Assembly: GCA_029785685.1 (NCBI GenBank)
Contig: JAFLZE010000011.1
Location: 1 to 36,434 of the forward strand
DNA length: 36,434 nt
Reading direction: 5' to 3'
From: Nitrososphaerota archaeon
GTDB lineage: Archaea > Thermoproteota > Nitrososphaeria > Nitrososphaerales > UBA183
The translations under genes were made by a program, and so were the position numbers. The notes under the pieces are model-generated. The model was not told the origin of the DNA. It was given only the letters and a program-made list of their open reading frames with translations, and made no database searches. How positions within the stretch are numbered: the stretch's first letter is position 1; every line of letters starts with the position of its first letter. Of the stretch, positions 22,697 through 30,845 are shown in pieces.

Positions 22697-24559
22697 CTAT
22701 TCGGTCCTCATCATGGCGTCTTCGATCTCTTTGGCCGCGAGTATGAGCCCCATGTGGCTGAAGGCCTGTGGGAAGTTGCCGAGGGCCTCTCCGGTCTTGG
22801 GGTCGACCTCCTCAGAATAGAGGCCCAGGTGGTTCGCATGGCCCAGGAGTTCCTCGAAGTTCTTTGTGGCCTCCTCGACCCTGCCAAGCCTAGCAAGACA
22901 GGCGACCAACCAGAAACCGCATAGCGCGAACGCGCCTTCCTCCCCCTCAAGGCCATCATCAGTCTTGTACCTGTAGACGAGGGCCCCCTCTGAAAGCTCT
23001 CTTCTGACGGCTTCAATAGTCGCTCTCATCTTCTCGTCGTTCGCAGGTAGGAAACCGATGAGCGGGAACATCAGCGTCGCCGCATCCAGAAATTCCGACC
23101 CATAGTGCATGACGAAGGAACCTCTCTTAGCGTTCCAGCCATCGCGGAGTACTTCGCCCTTGATCTGCCTCATGGTAGCCTTCCATGATGGTATGTCGTC
23201 CTCGTGCCCTGCTGTCTCGGCTATCTTGACGGCCCTCTTCAGGCCTGCATGGCACCACACCTTCGTGTAGACGTAGTGCTTCTGTACGCCTCTGAATTCC
23301 CAGATTCCGTTCCCCGGTTCGGACCAGTGTTCGACGATGAAGTTGGCAAGGGGTTTTACGAACCTGTAGTACATTTCGTTGTCAACCTGGCGGCCATGCC
23401 TAGTTGAGAAGTAGAGGGCGTCCAGCATGTATCCATAGGCGTCATACTGCACCTGTCTGACTGCCTGGTTCCCTATCCTGACGGGGTGCGACTTTCTGTA
23501 TCCCTCGAGTTGGTCGAGGACCTTTTCCTTTATCCTGCTGCTCCCGTCAATGTCATACATCAATCTGAGGTCCATATCCAGAGATGGGTTGTTGTCAATC
23601 AACCAGCGAAGGTACGCTTCACTTTCGCTCCTGTAGCCTATGTTGTGAAACGCCCAGAGGGCGCTAGCCGAATCCCGGAGCCAAGAATATCTGTAGTCCC
23701 AGTTCCGCCCGTTGCCTATCGACTCTGGAAGTGAGGTGGTCGGTGCGGCGACCATCGCTCCCGTCGGCGAATAGATGAGAAGTTTCAGCGTGAGGGCAGA
23801 CCTCACTACTGCATCTCTCCACCTTCCCCTGTACCTCAGCAGCGACACCCAGTCCATCCAGAACACCTCGGTCTTGGCCCGCTGCCTCTCGGTGTGGTAC
23901 TCGTTCACCTTTCGCGGCTCGTCCTCGCCGTAGCTCAGCACGAATGCCCTCTTTTCCCCTTGGGCCAGGGTGAACTCTGCTGACGCTCCGGACCCGGATA
24001 CTTGGAATGGGATGGAACTCGAGAGGGCGATCTCCTCCTTCCTGCTCTTCACCTTGACCCCGAAATCAGTCGCGGCGAACTTGGGCATCACGTAGCCGTA
24101 GTTGAAGACTGGATTGAATTCTAGTTTGAGTTGCATCGTGCCGCTCAAGCACTGTACCACCCTGTGGATCTCTGGCGGCGCAGACCAGGCTTCTTGGGTG
24201 AGGGAACAGGGCATGAAGTCGGTCAGGACGACGCGGGAGGTCACGTTACGAAACTCGGTCCTAAGTATGTTCGTGTCCTCCAGGTAGGACTGAGTCGAAA
24301 TCGCGGTGGCAGACGGCTGTATCACCCATCGTCCTCCCTTGCCGCGATCAAGAATGGCGGCGAAGATGCTTGGAGAGCTGAACTTAGGCATGCAACACCA
24401 GTCTATGGAACCGTCGTATCCGACCAAGGCGGCTGTTCTGGTGTTCCCGATGATTCCGTACCCGGAAATCGGTTTGTAGCTGTCTGGCGGGGGCAAAGAG
24501 AAGGGCTTCGGACTGACTCCCCCCTGTATCTCTCCACCGTCAGTCGTGTGTTGAGACAC
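22697..24559 (-). CDS. GH15 glucoamylase/trehalase-family hydrolase
   Basis: This 620-aa protein has an N-terminal beta-sandwich domain starting at YKPISGYGIIGNTRTAALVG and the (alpha/alpha)6 barrel from ~240 (NGRNWDYRYSWLRDSASAL). The catalytic acid is expected in GIWEFRGVQKHYVYTK and the catalytic base in LGLYSEEVDPKTGEALGNFP. Archaeal and actinobacterial proteins with this layout include glucoamylases and, notably, the Thermoplasma GH15 trehalases. The nearby GT/HAD pair and glucose dehydrogenase make trehalose or a short glucan a likely substrate. No signal peptide is visible, so it probably acts in the cytoplasm. The GTG start lies 28-35 nt after a TATA-like box. Confidence 0.93.
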   Translation of the reverse strand: MSQHTTDGGEIQGGVSPKPFSLPPPDSYKPISGYGIIGNTRTAALVGYDGSIDWCCMPKFSSPSIFAAILDRGKGGRWVIQPSATAISTQSYLEDTNILRTEFRNVTSRVVLTDFMPCSLTQEAWSAPPEIHRVVQCLSGTMQLKLEFNPVFNYGYVMPKFAATDFGVKVKSRKEEIALSSSIPFQVSGSGASAEFTLAQGEKRAFVLSYGEDEPRKVNEYHTERQRAKTEVFWMDWVSLLRYRGRWRDAVVRSALTLKLLIYSPTGAMVAAPTTSLPESIGNGRNWDYRYSWLRDSASALWAFHNIGYRSESEAYLRWLIDNNPSLDMDLRLMYDIDGSSRIKEKVLDQLEGYRKSHPVRIGNQAVRQVQYDAYGYMLDALYFSTRHGRQVDNEMYYRFVKPLANFIVEHWSEPGNGIWEFRGVQKHYVYTKVWCHAGLKRAVKIAETAGHEDDIPSWKATMRQIKGEVLRDGWNAKRGSFVMHYGSEFLDAATLMFPLIGFLPANDEKMRATIEAVRRELSEGALVYRYKTDDGLEGEEGAFALCGFWLVACLARLGRVEEATKNFEELLGHANHLGLYSEEVDPKTGEALGNFPQAFSHMGLILAAKEIEDAMMRTE

Positions 24560-24586
24560 CTTGGCGTAGCCCGGCGGCCCAGCAGA

Positions 24587-24594
24587 TGATAATC
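24587..24594 (-). promoter_or_regulatory. TATA-like box of the GH15 gene
   Basis: The minus strand reads GATTATCA, 28-35 nt upstream of the GTG at 24559. Confidence 0.45.
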
Positions 24595-24707
24595 ATATTG
24601 GTGAATCGACTACCTCCTGCCCTACTTCTGGATGGCTGATTGCGCTTTTGGGAGATATGTTGATGCAAGTACGAACGTTCCCGAAGTCGCGCCGCCGACC
24701 GGTATTT

Positions 24708-24735
24708 ACGTTTCACGACTCACGTTTCAGGACTC
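24708..24735. repeat. Tandem 14-bp direct repeat upstream of the GH15 gene
   Basis: ACGTTTCACGACTC (24708-24721) is followed directly by ACGTTTCAGGACTC (24722-24735), 13 of 14 bases identical. A related inverted copy (GCGTTTCTGAC on the minus strand) lies near 24757. The repeats are ~150-175 nt upstream of the GH15 start and could be activator or repressor sites. Confidence 0.5.
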
Positions 24736-24778
24736 GCGCGTGCGCGGCCACTGGTGTCAGAAACGCGGATTTTGGGAG

Positions 24779-25849
24779 TCATTCCATTTCCAAGACGGTT
24801 TTGACATCGTCTTCTCCCTTGGGGACGTAGGCTGACTCCGCCTCCGCCAGAGGTATATGGTTGGTCAATATCCCTTCGAGGAAACCATTCCATTTCCTCC
24901 TGATTTTAACCAAGTCAGATGCTCCCTGCCGGAAGTATGAGATGTTGGCGTTGACAGAACCGAAGTAGACGCGGTTCCCCAGTACTAGATTAGTGAACAC
25001 CTTCCCCGCATCTTCTGTCTCGGCCTGCGATTTGTAAATCCCTATGAATGAGACCACGCCATTGGTACCGCAGAGATTCTGAGCCTCCAGGGCCACCGAC
25101 GTAGAACCAGTCGCTTCAAAGACTAGGTCGAACTTGTCCTCCATGGACGACAATGGCCTGGCCTGGACATCGACGTAGGTCGCACCAGTGGAAGAGGCCA
25201 ACCTTGCCTTGGGGGTGTCTGCGGGCTTCCTGGCAACGGTGGTCACAGCCAGCCCCATCTGCCGTAAGAGCGCAGTAGCCAGGAGTCCGACTGGCCCGGA
25301 CCCCAGTACTAGCGCTGTACTCGGCTTCCACTTCATCCGCGCATTCTGAATGCGGAAGGCCTGCTCGATTCCCTTCTCCACTATTGTAAGCGGTTCGAGG
25401 AGAACACCCACCTCCGATAGGGACTCAGGGAGCTTGACGACGAATCGTGAATCGCTGACTGTCAACTCGCTTGCGAACCCATGGAGGCCCTTGATTCCAT
25501 GCTCTTTGTAGTGCCCTGTGAGACACATGTCGGACTCCCCGTTTCTGCAGTTGAGACAGTTCTCCAGACAGCCTCTCCGTACCGTGGGAACCACCAAGTC
25601 CCCTTTCTTGAAACCCTTGCAGCCTGGGCCAATGCTTTCTACTCTGGACAGTGACTCGTGGCCAAGGATCAGGTATGGGGACCCCGGTGGGGCCTCCCCA
25701 TAGAACCCGTTTACGATATCCATGTCGGTGCCGCAGATTCCAACTTTCAGGACCTTGAGGAGAAGCTGTCGAGGTTTCGGGGTAGGCTCCGGGACTTCTT
25801 TCAGCGAAACCGAACCCGCAGTCCCTGGCGTAACAGTTATCGCTTTCAT
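24779..25849 (-). CDS. gdh: Glucose 1-dehydrogenase (zinc MDR family)
   Basis: This 356-aa enzyme oxidises beta-D-glucose (and probably galactose) to the 1,5-lactone with NAD(P)+, the first step of the archaeal ED pathway. Catalytic zinc ligands lie in VGICGTDMDIV (Cys ~39) and LILGHES (His ~66). The structural-zinc lobe RRGCLENCLNCRNGESDMC has four cysteines, and LLEPLTIVEKGIEQ is a family hallmark. The Rossmann motif is ALVLGSGPVGLLATALL (~178-194), with ARKP after the second strand, which suggests NADP+. The ATG lies 6 nt after the aldehyde dehydrogenase stop, so both share one mRNA. Confidence 0.95.
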   Translation of the reverse strand: MKAITVTPGTAGSVSLKEVPEPTPKPRQLLLKVLKVGICGTDMDIVNGFYGEAPPGSPYLILGHESLSRVESIGPGCKGFKKGDLVVPTVRRGCLENCLNCRNGESDMCLTGHYKEHGIKGLHGFASELTVSDSRFVVKLPESLSEVGVLLEPLTIVEKGIEQAFRIQNARMKWKPSTALVLGSGPVGLLATALLRQMGLAVTTVARKPADTPKARLASSTGATYVDVQARPLSSMEDKFDLVFEATGSTSVALEAQNLCGTNGVVSFIGIYKSQAETEDAGKVFTNLVLGNRVYFGSVNANISYFRQGASDLVKIRRKWNGFLEGILTNHIPLAEAESAYVPKGEDDVKTVLEME

Positions 25850-25855
25850 AGTAGC

Positions 25856-27334
25856 TCAGCTGTAGGGGAACAAGTATGAGAGGGAAGGCTTGTCGCTCCA
25901 ATCCACATAGCATGTTTTCAGTTGGGTGTAGAGGCCGAGGCCGTGCCTGGAGCCTTCGGCTCCGAGTCCGGACATCCTGAAGCCTGTGTGAGCCCCCTGG
26001 AGCTGCTCGGGCCCCACCTGGTTGATGTACGTCTCACCAAACTTGATCTCGTGCATCGCCTTCATCACGTTGCGGTTGTCCCTGGTGAAGACGTAGGAGG
26101 CCAGTCCGTAATCGGAGTCGTTGGCCATTTCGACGGCACGGTCGAATGACTCCACCTCCAGCACCGGTACGACCGGCCCGAAAATCTCCTTCTGCACGAG
26201 CGGCGAACTCTGGTCGACACCGTCGATTATGGTTGGCTCGAGGTACCATCCCTTGGGCATCGAAGGAGGGCGCACGCCGCCCAGTACGAGAGTCGATCCT
26301 GCGCCTCGGGCAAGGTCGATGAACTTCTCGCTGGTCTCCCGCTCACGGGCGCTCACCATCGGGCCGAGGTCCGTCCCGGGGGATGCAGGGTTGCCTATCC
26401 TGAGCCTCTTCGACATCTCCACGAACTTCGACATGAATTTCTCCTTAACCTCCTTGTCAAGATACATCCTTTCTGCACTTATGCAGGTCTGGCCGCAGTT
26501 CCAATACCTTGCCCATAGTGCGCATTTCAACGCCCACTCCAGGTCGGCGTCCCGCCACACGATCAGGGGGGCTTTCCCGCCAAGCTCGAGGATGAGCTTC
26601 CCAATCTGGGCCGATGCCCGCTGCATTATCTTCCTCCCCGCCTCCGTGCTCCCGGTCATAGTCACTAGACCCGTCTTCTTATTCCCGCAGAGCTCATCTC
26701 CTGCCTCTGACCCGTCCCCGGTCACGAGGTTTACGACCCCCTTTGGTATCCCGGCTCGTTGCGCAATCTTGACGATTTCGATGGCACTGAGCGGGGTGTT
26801 ACTCGATGGCTTTATCACGACTGTGTTGCCTGTGATAAGCGCAGGCGCCAGCTTCCTTGCCACCATAGCCGATGGGAAGTTCCACGGCGTAATCGCAGCC
26901 ACTACGCCTATGGGGAGCCTGAGTATCATGACCGTCTGCCTCGGGTTGTCGCTGGGGAGGATATCTCCCTCGATTCTGCGCGCGAACTCCGCGTAGTACT
27001 CGAAGTGTGCTGCCGAGCCTTCTACCTCCTGCCTTGCCTCGAAGAGGGGCTTGCCCTGCTCCGATGTGAGCACCTCCGCAAGGCTCTCGCTATTTTCCCT
27101 GATGAGTTCAGCCATGGTCTTTAGGTAAGATGCGCGCTCGAGGGGAGCTAGTCTCTCCCACCCCCTCTGCGCGTCAGCGGCCGAATCCAACGCACTTTTG
27201 GCATCCTCCCTGGAACCTCGGGGGACCGTGGCAAAGATCTGCTCTGTCGCCGGGTTGACCACTTTAATTGTCTCTTCGCGCGAACCGCGTACCCACTCGC
27301 CGTCGATGTACATCATCTCGGCGATATGCGACAA
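25856..27334 (-). CDS. Aldehyde dehydrogenase, probable D-glyceraldehyde dehydrogenase
   Basis: This 492-aa NAD(P)-dependent enzyme is the probable step from glyceraldehyde to glycerate in the non-phosphorylative ED pathway. Visible features are the oxyanion Asn in AITPWNFPSAM (~155), VVIKPSSNTPLSA, the nucleotide loop MTGSTEAGRKI, the general-base Glu in LILELGGKAP (~252) and the nucleophile Cys in NCGQTCISAER (~286). Semialdehyde dehydrogenases look alike, so the substrate comes from context: it is co-transcribed with glucose dehydrogenase and divergent from glycerate 2-kinase. The TTG start lies 27-35 nt after a shared TATA element; ATG 27316 is an alternative. Confidence 0.93.
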   Translation of the reverse strand: MSHIAEMMYIDGEWVRGSREETIKVVNPATEQIFATVPRGSREDAKSALDSAADAQRGWERLAPLERASYLKTMAELIRENSESLAEVLTSEQGKPLFEARQEVEGSAAHFEYYAEFARRIEGDILPSDNPRQTVMILRLPIGVVAAITPWNFPSAMVARKLAPALITGNTVVIKPSSNTPLSAIEIVKIAQRAGIPKGVVNLVTGDGSEAGDELCGNKKTGLVTMTGSTEAGRKIMQRASAQIGKLILELGGKAPLIVWRDADLEWALKCALWARYWNCGQTCISAERMYLDKEVKEKFMSKFVEMSKRLRIGNPASPGTDLGPMVSARERETSEKFIDLARGAGSTLVLGGVRPPSMPKGWYLEPTIIDGVDQSSPLVQKEIFGPVVPVLEVESFDRAVEMANDSDYGLASYVFTRDNRNVMKAMHEIKFGETYINQVGPEQLQGAHTGFRMSGLGAEGSRHGLGLYTQLKTCYVDWSDKPSLSYLFPYS

Positions 27335-27360
27335 ACTAAGAGAACAATTGGCCGGGCATC

Positions 27361-27369
27361 GTATTTACA
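27361..27369. promoter_or_regulatory. Shared divergent TATA element (aldehyde dehydrogenase / glycerate kinase)
   Basis: GTATTTACA on plus (TGTAAATAC on minus) lies 27-35 nt from TTG 27334 and 26-34 nt from GTG 27395. One compact element may therefore serve both divergent ED genes. Confidence 0.55.
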
Positions 27370-27394
27370 TGTTAGGGTGCGATGCCGTCAGTTC

Positions 27395-28744
27395 GTGACC
27401 ACTGGGGATTTGGAAGAAGCCATCGATGCAGCGCGGGGAATCAGAAGGGACGCCCTCTTCGCGGTCAAAGCCGCCCTAGAGGCTGCTGATCCAGCCCTGC
27501 TCGTGAGGAAAGCCGTCCGGGTTCATGGGGGAGAACTAGAGGTCAATGGCGTTGGTCACCGACTGGCGGACTTTCACAAGGTCGTGGTGGTAGGAGGAGG
27601 GAAGGCATCAGGGCTCATGGCCGCTGAGTTGGAACACCTGCTGGGACGGAAGCTAGATCGGGGCGTCGTGGTTGTCCCAGACTATCAGACGTTCCTCCCG
27701 AAGCTGGAGAAGATAAGGTTCGTGGCGTCGACCCACCCGCTCCCGTCCGAGAGGGGGCTGAGAGGCGTGCGGCGCATGCTCGGTGCGCTGAAAGGAACGT
27801 CGGAAGATGACTTAGTGATTGTCCTGCTGTCCGGGGGAGGGTCAGCGCTGATGCCGGCGCCGCTTGAAGGTTTGACCATGAAAGAGCTTGACATGACCAC
27901 CAGCCTCCTCTTGAAGTCCGGCGCGGAGATAAGAGAGATGAACTGCGTGAGGAAGCATCTGTCCCAGATAGCGGGAGGCCGCCTAGTCGAGAAAGCAGGC
28001 GGGGCCCAGGTCCTTGGCCTGATAATTTCGGACGTCGTAGGGGACGATTTGAGTTCCGTGGCGTCTGGTCCGACTGCGGCGGACCCGACCACCTTCGCTG
28101 AAGCGGCAAAGGTCCTTAGGGCTAGGAAAGTATGGGGAAGGATTCCGGCGTCTGTCAGGGAGTTAATCACTTCAGGCACCGAGGGACACATCAGAGAAAC
28201 GCCAAAGCCGGGCGACCCCGTATTCAAGAGGGTCACAAATGTCCTGATAGGCACCAATGCCACCGCCTCTTCGGCGGCCAAGGACTCCCTGCAACGCTTT
28301 GGGTACAAGGTTCGGGCGGCTGGCGCGGTCGCCGGCGAAGCGAGGGAGGTTGGCGCGCGATTGGTTCGTCAGGTTCAGTCTATGCCAGGGAAGCGCATCG
28401 CAGTGGTCTGGGGAGGAGAGACGACGGTCACGGCCAGAGGAAGAGGGACCGGAGGGAGGAACCAGGAACTGGCCCTTGCTGCGGCCCTCCGCCTTAGACG
28501 CGCATCTGATACTGCGGTGGTGTCCTTCGGCACAGATGGAGTCGACGGGTCAACGACTGCGGCCGGAGCATACGCAGATTCCATGACAGTCGAGAGAGCT
28601 CTGGCGATGGGGCTCGACCCTCAACGATACCTTGACGACAACGACTCAAACACCTTCTTTCGGGCTCTGGGCGACCTCATCATGACCGGTCCTACCGGGA
28701 CCAACGTCAATGATATCATGATTGCGATGCGCAACGGCCTCTAG
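27395..28744 (+). CDS. Glycerate 2-kinase (MOFRL/TtuD family)
   Basis: This 449-aa enzyme converts D-glycerate plus ATP to 2-phosphoglycerate, the last dedicated step of the non-phosphorylative ED pathway. Family motifs are VVVVGGGKASGLMAAELE (~70-87), ASTHPLPSERGLRG, VLLSGGGSALMPAP, NCVRKHLSQIAGGRL and SDVVGDDLSSVASGPT. The C-terminal MOFRL domain has WGGETTVTARGRGTGGRNQE and FGTDGVDGSTTAAGA. The open frame runs back to 27326, overlapping the divergent gene, but GTG 27395 has correct TATA spacing and gives a normal length. The stop overlaps the convergent gluconate dehydratase gene by 4 nt. Confidence 0.95.
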   Translation: MTTGDLEEAIDAARGIRRDALFAVKAALEAADPALLVRKAVRVHGGELEVNGVGHRLADFHKVVVVGGGKASGLMAAELEHLLGRKLDRGVVVVPDYQTFLPKLEKIRFVASTHPLPSERGLRGVRRMLGALKGTSEDDLVIVLLSGGGSALMPAPLEGLTMKELDMTTSLLLKSGAEIREMNCVRKHLSQIAGGRLVEKAGGAQVLGLIISDVVGDDLSSVASGPTAADPTTFAEAAKVLRARKVWGRIPASVRELITSGTEGHIRETPKPGDPVFKRVTNVLIGTNATASSAAKDSLQRFGYKVRAAGAVAGEAREVGARLVRQVQSMPGKRIAVVWGGETTVTARGRGTGGRNQELALAAALRLRRASDTAVVSFGTDGVDGSTTAAGAYADSMTVERALAMGLDPQRYLDDNDSNTFFRALGDLIMTGPTGTNVNDIMIAMRNGL

Positions 28745-29925
28745 GACTTCTTCCAAGTGTCCTTCACTATCCAGACAGGCTCGTCTGGATCGAAGGTCTC
28801 TTGACCGTCGAAGGAGTGCTCTTTCAGTATGCGTTCGTCTACTTCCACCCCGAGACCAGGCTTGGCCGGCACCCTGGAGCACCCGTTCAATACAGGAGTC
28901 CCGCCTTTCACGAGCTTCCTCTTCCACTCTGGGAAGACGTCGTAGAACGACTCTTGGATGAGGAAATTGGGTATCGTGGCATCGACCTGAAGGGTAGCCG
29001 CGTTCTGGATGGGGCCGAAGGCGTTGTGGAAGGCCATTTCCACGCCGTAGGCCTCGGCGATGACGCTCACCTTCTTCGCCTGGGTGATCCCTCCTATGTT
29101 GGTGACGTCCGCCTGCAGGAAGTCGGTCAGATGGTTTGAGCAGACGTAGGCGGCGTGCTCTTTGGTGAGTATCCTCTCTCCGAGGGCGACGCGAATCTTG
29201 GTAGACGACCTGTACTTCCTGAGCCCCTCCACATTGTCGGGATGTATCGGCTCTTCGGCGAAGAGAGGGTCGAGTGGCTCTAGTTTCCTTGCAGCCATGA
29301 TTGCTGAGTTGGGGTTGAACCTGCCATGATGCTCGATGAGGAGGTCGACCTTCCCCCGGGTTGCGTCTTTCACAGCCTTCACCCTTTCGTAGGCGAGTTC
29401 GAGGCCAGGCGAGTCAATCCAGTCATAATATCTCCCGAATGGGTCGAACTTTAGTCCCGTGTAACCCATGGCTGCGTACTTCTTTGCGCGGCTTGCGAAC
29501 TGCTCGGGAGTCACGCAGTCAGAGTACCAGCCGTTGGAGTACATCCTCACAGATTCCCTGAAGGTGCCACCCAGGAGCTTACACACAGGCACCCCGTGGT
29601 GCTTCCCGAGGATGTCCCAGCAGGCTATGTCGAAGGCGCTGAGAGCCGTGGTCGACTCGAAGGAAACCGGGAGGTAGAAGTCGTGCTTGTGCCACTCGTG
29701 CTGGTTGAGCTCGAGGTCAGCCGGGTCCTTGCCTTTGTACAGGCGCCCGACCTCGCGCAGCGACTCCACAACAGGCCTCACCCTCAGGGTCGGGACGGCC
29801 TCCCCATAGCCGACGAGTCCGTTCGAGGTAGTGAGCTTCAGGATGATGGATATCCCAGCCCAGGTGGCACCACCGGCCTTCGCGGGTTCGCCGAGGGTAA
29901 ATACTTCGAAACTTGAGATTTTCAT
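28741..29925 (-). CDS. gad: Gluconate (galactonate) dehydratase
   Basis: This 394-aa enolase-superfamily enzyme removes water from D-gluconate to give 2-keto-3-deoxygluconate (KDG). It strongly resembles the Sulfolobus enzyme: GYGEAVPTLRVRPVVE, QHEWHKHDFYLPVSFES, YSNGWYSDCVTPEQFA and KFDPFGRYYDW. Mg2+ ligands are the acidic residues in LIEHHGRFN, FAEEPIHPDN and ALGERI, and the catalytic His is in EMAFHNAFGPIQ. It is the third gene of a minus-strand operon (cyclase, KDG aldolase, gad). Its ATG follows a Shine-Dalgarno AAGGAG 6 nt upstream, as expected for an internal gene, within a GCGCCAG-AAGGA-GCGCCAG repeat. Confidence 0.96.
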   Translation of the reverse strand: MKISSFEVFTLGEPAKAGGATWAGISIILKLTTSNGLVGYGEAVPTLRVRPVVESLREVGRLYKGKDPADLELNQHEWHKHDFYLPVSFESTTALSAFDIACWDILGKHHGVPVCKLLGGTFRESVRMYSNGWYSDCVTPEQFASRAKKYAAMGYTGLKFDPFGRYYDWIDSPGLELAYERVKAVKDATRGKVDLLIEHHGRFNPNSAIMAARKLEPLDPLFAEEPIHPDNVEGLRKYRSSTKIRVALGERILTKEHAAYVCSNHLTDFLQADVTNIGGITQAKKVSVIAEAYGVEMAFHNAFGPIQNAATLQVDATIPNFLIQESFYDVFPEWKRKLVKGGTPVLNGCSRVPAKPGLGVEVDERILKEHSFDGQETFDPDEPVWIVKDTWKKS

Positions 29926-29929
29926 CTGG

Positions 29930-29938
29930 CGCTCCTTC
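29930..29938 (-). promoter_or_regulatory. Shine-Dalgarno site of gad
   Basis: The minus strand reads AGAAGGAG shortly before ATG 29925. Internal operon genes here use SD-led translation, in contrast to the leaderless first genes. Confidence 0.5.
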
Positions 29939-29960
29939 TGGCGCGCTTCAACGGCCTCAC

Positions 29961-30845
29961 CTATTTCAACCTCGCCATCCCCATCAGCCTGGCGACCTCC
30001 TTTTTCTCTTCCGGGGAGAGAGGAGTCTGCGGCTTCCTCACGTCGCCAACTGGGAAGCCTGCGACATTCATAGCCTCCTTGAGCCCTGCCGGGAAGTAAC
30101 CCATCCCCACCGCTTGTATGGCAGGGAGCAGAGACTTCTGGACGGACAGGGCCTCCTTGAACTTCGAAGCCTCAACCAGGTCGAAGATGCTCGCTGCGGC
30201 CCTTGGCGCCACGTTGGACACGCTTATGACCGCGCCGGCCCCTCCAGCCTCCAGGCATGAGAAGGCCATCGCATCGGAACCGGTTAACACGGCTATCTTG
30301 TGCCCGACCGATTCTATGAACTCGGTCAGGTTGAGCATGTTGTATTCGGTGTACTTCACCCCGATGATCGCCCGCTCCTCGGCTAGGCGAGAGACTACGG
30401 GCGGCGGGACGTAGTTATGGGTCCACTCCGGGATGTTATACAAGATGAGTGGGAGGCTAACTCCCTCGTGAATCGCCTTGAAGTGCAAATACAGCCCTTC
30501 CTCGCTCACGAGGTAGTAGTATGGAGCCGTGGCCACGACCGCGTCCACTCCGGCGTCTTCTGCGTCTTTCGCGAAAGAGATGACGTTCTTGGGGGAAGGA
30601 TCAGAGACACCCGCCAGGACCGGGACCTTCGAGTTCGCCCTGTCGGCGACGACCTCGAGCACGCGTTTCCGCTCGCTCCTGTCCAGGAAGGCGAACTCCC
30701 CCGTCGTCCCCAGGGGGAAGAGCCCGTCGATGCCCCCCTGGATGAGGAAGTCTGTGAGCTCCTCCAGCCTCTTCTCGTCGACGTTCCCGCTCCCGTCGAA
30801 CGGTGTAGGCATGGGGGAGACTATGCCGCGGAGGCTCAGTGTCAA
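29961..30845 (-). CDS. kdgA: 2-keto-3-deoxygluconate aldolase (DHDPS/NAL family)
   Basis: This 294-aa class I aldolase cleaves KDG to pyruvate and glyceraldehyde. The pyruvate-binding GTTGEFAFL motif (~46-54) is the GTTGE hallmark of the family. The Tyr of LILYNIPEW (~137) and the Schiff-base Lys of IIGVKYTEYN (~163) are in place. Dihydrodipicolinate synthase and N-acetylneuraminate lyase look alike, but the operon with gluconate dehydratase favours KDG. Whether it accepts KDPG as well is not readable. The TTG start overlaps the stop of the preceding cyclase-family gene by 4 nt (TTGA), implying translational coupling. Confidence 0.93.
   Translation of the reverse strand: MTLSLRGIVSPMPTPFDGSGNVDEKRLEELTDFLIQGGIDGLFPLGTTGEFAFLDRSERKRVLEVVADRANSKVPVLAGVSDPSPKNVISFAKDAEDAGVDAVVATAPYYYLVSEEGLYLHFKAIHEGVSLPLILYNIPEWTHNYVPPPVVSRLAEERAIIGVKYTEYNMLNLTEFIESVGHKIAVLTGSDAMAFSCLEAGGAGAVISVSNVAPRAAASIFDLVEASKFKEALSVQKSLLPAIQAVGMGYFPAGLKEAMNVAGFPVGDVRKPQTPLSPEEKKEVARLMGMARLK

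Noticed and set aside
29926..29944. GCGCCAG direct repeat before gad as an operator
   Set aside because: It brackets the Shine-Dalgarno sequence inside an operon and is short. Chance or a translation-level effect is as likely.
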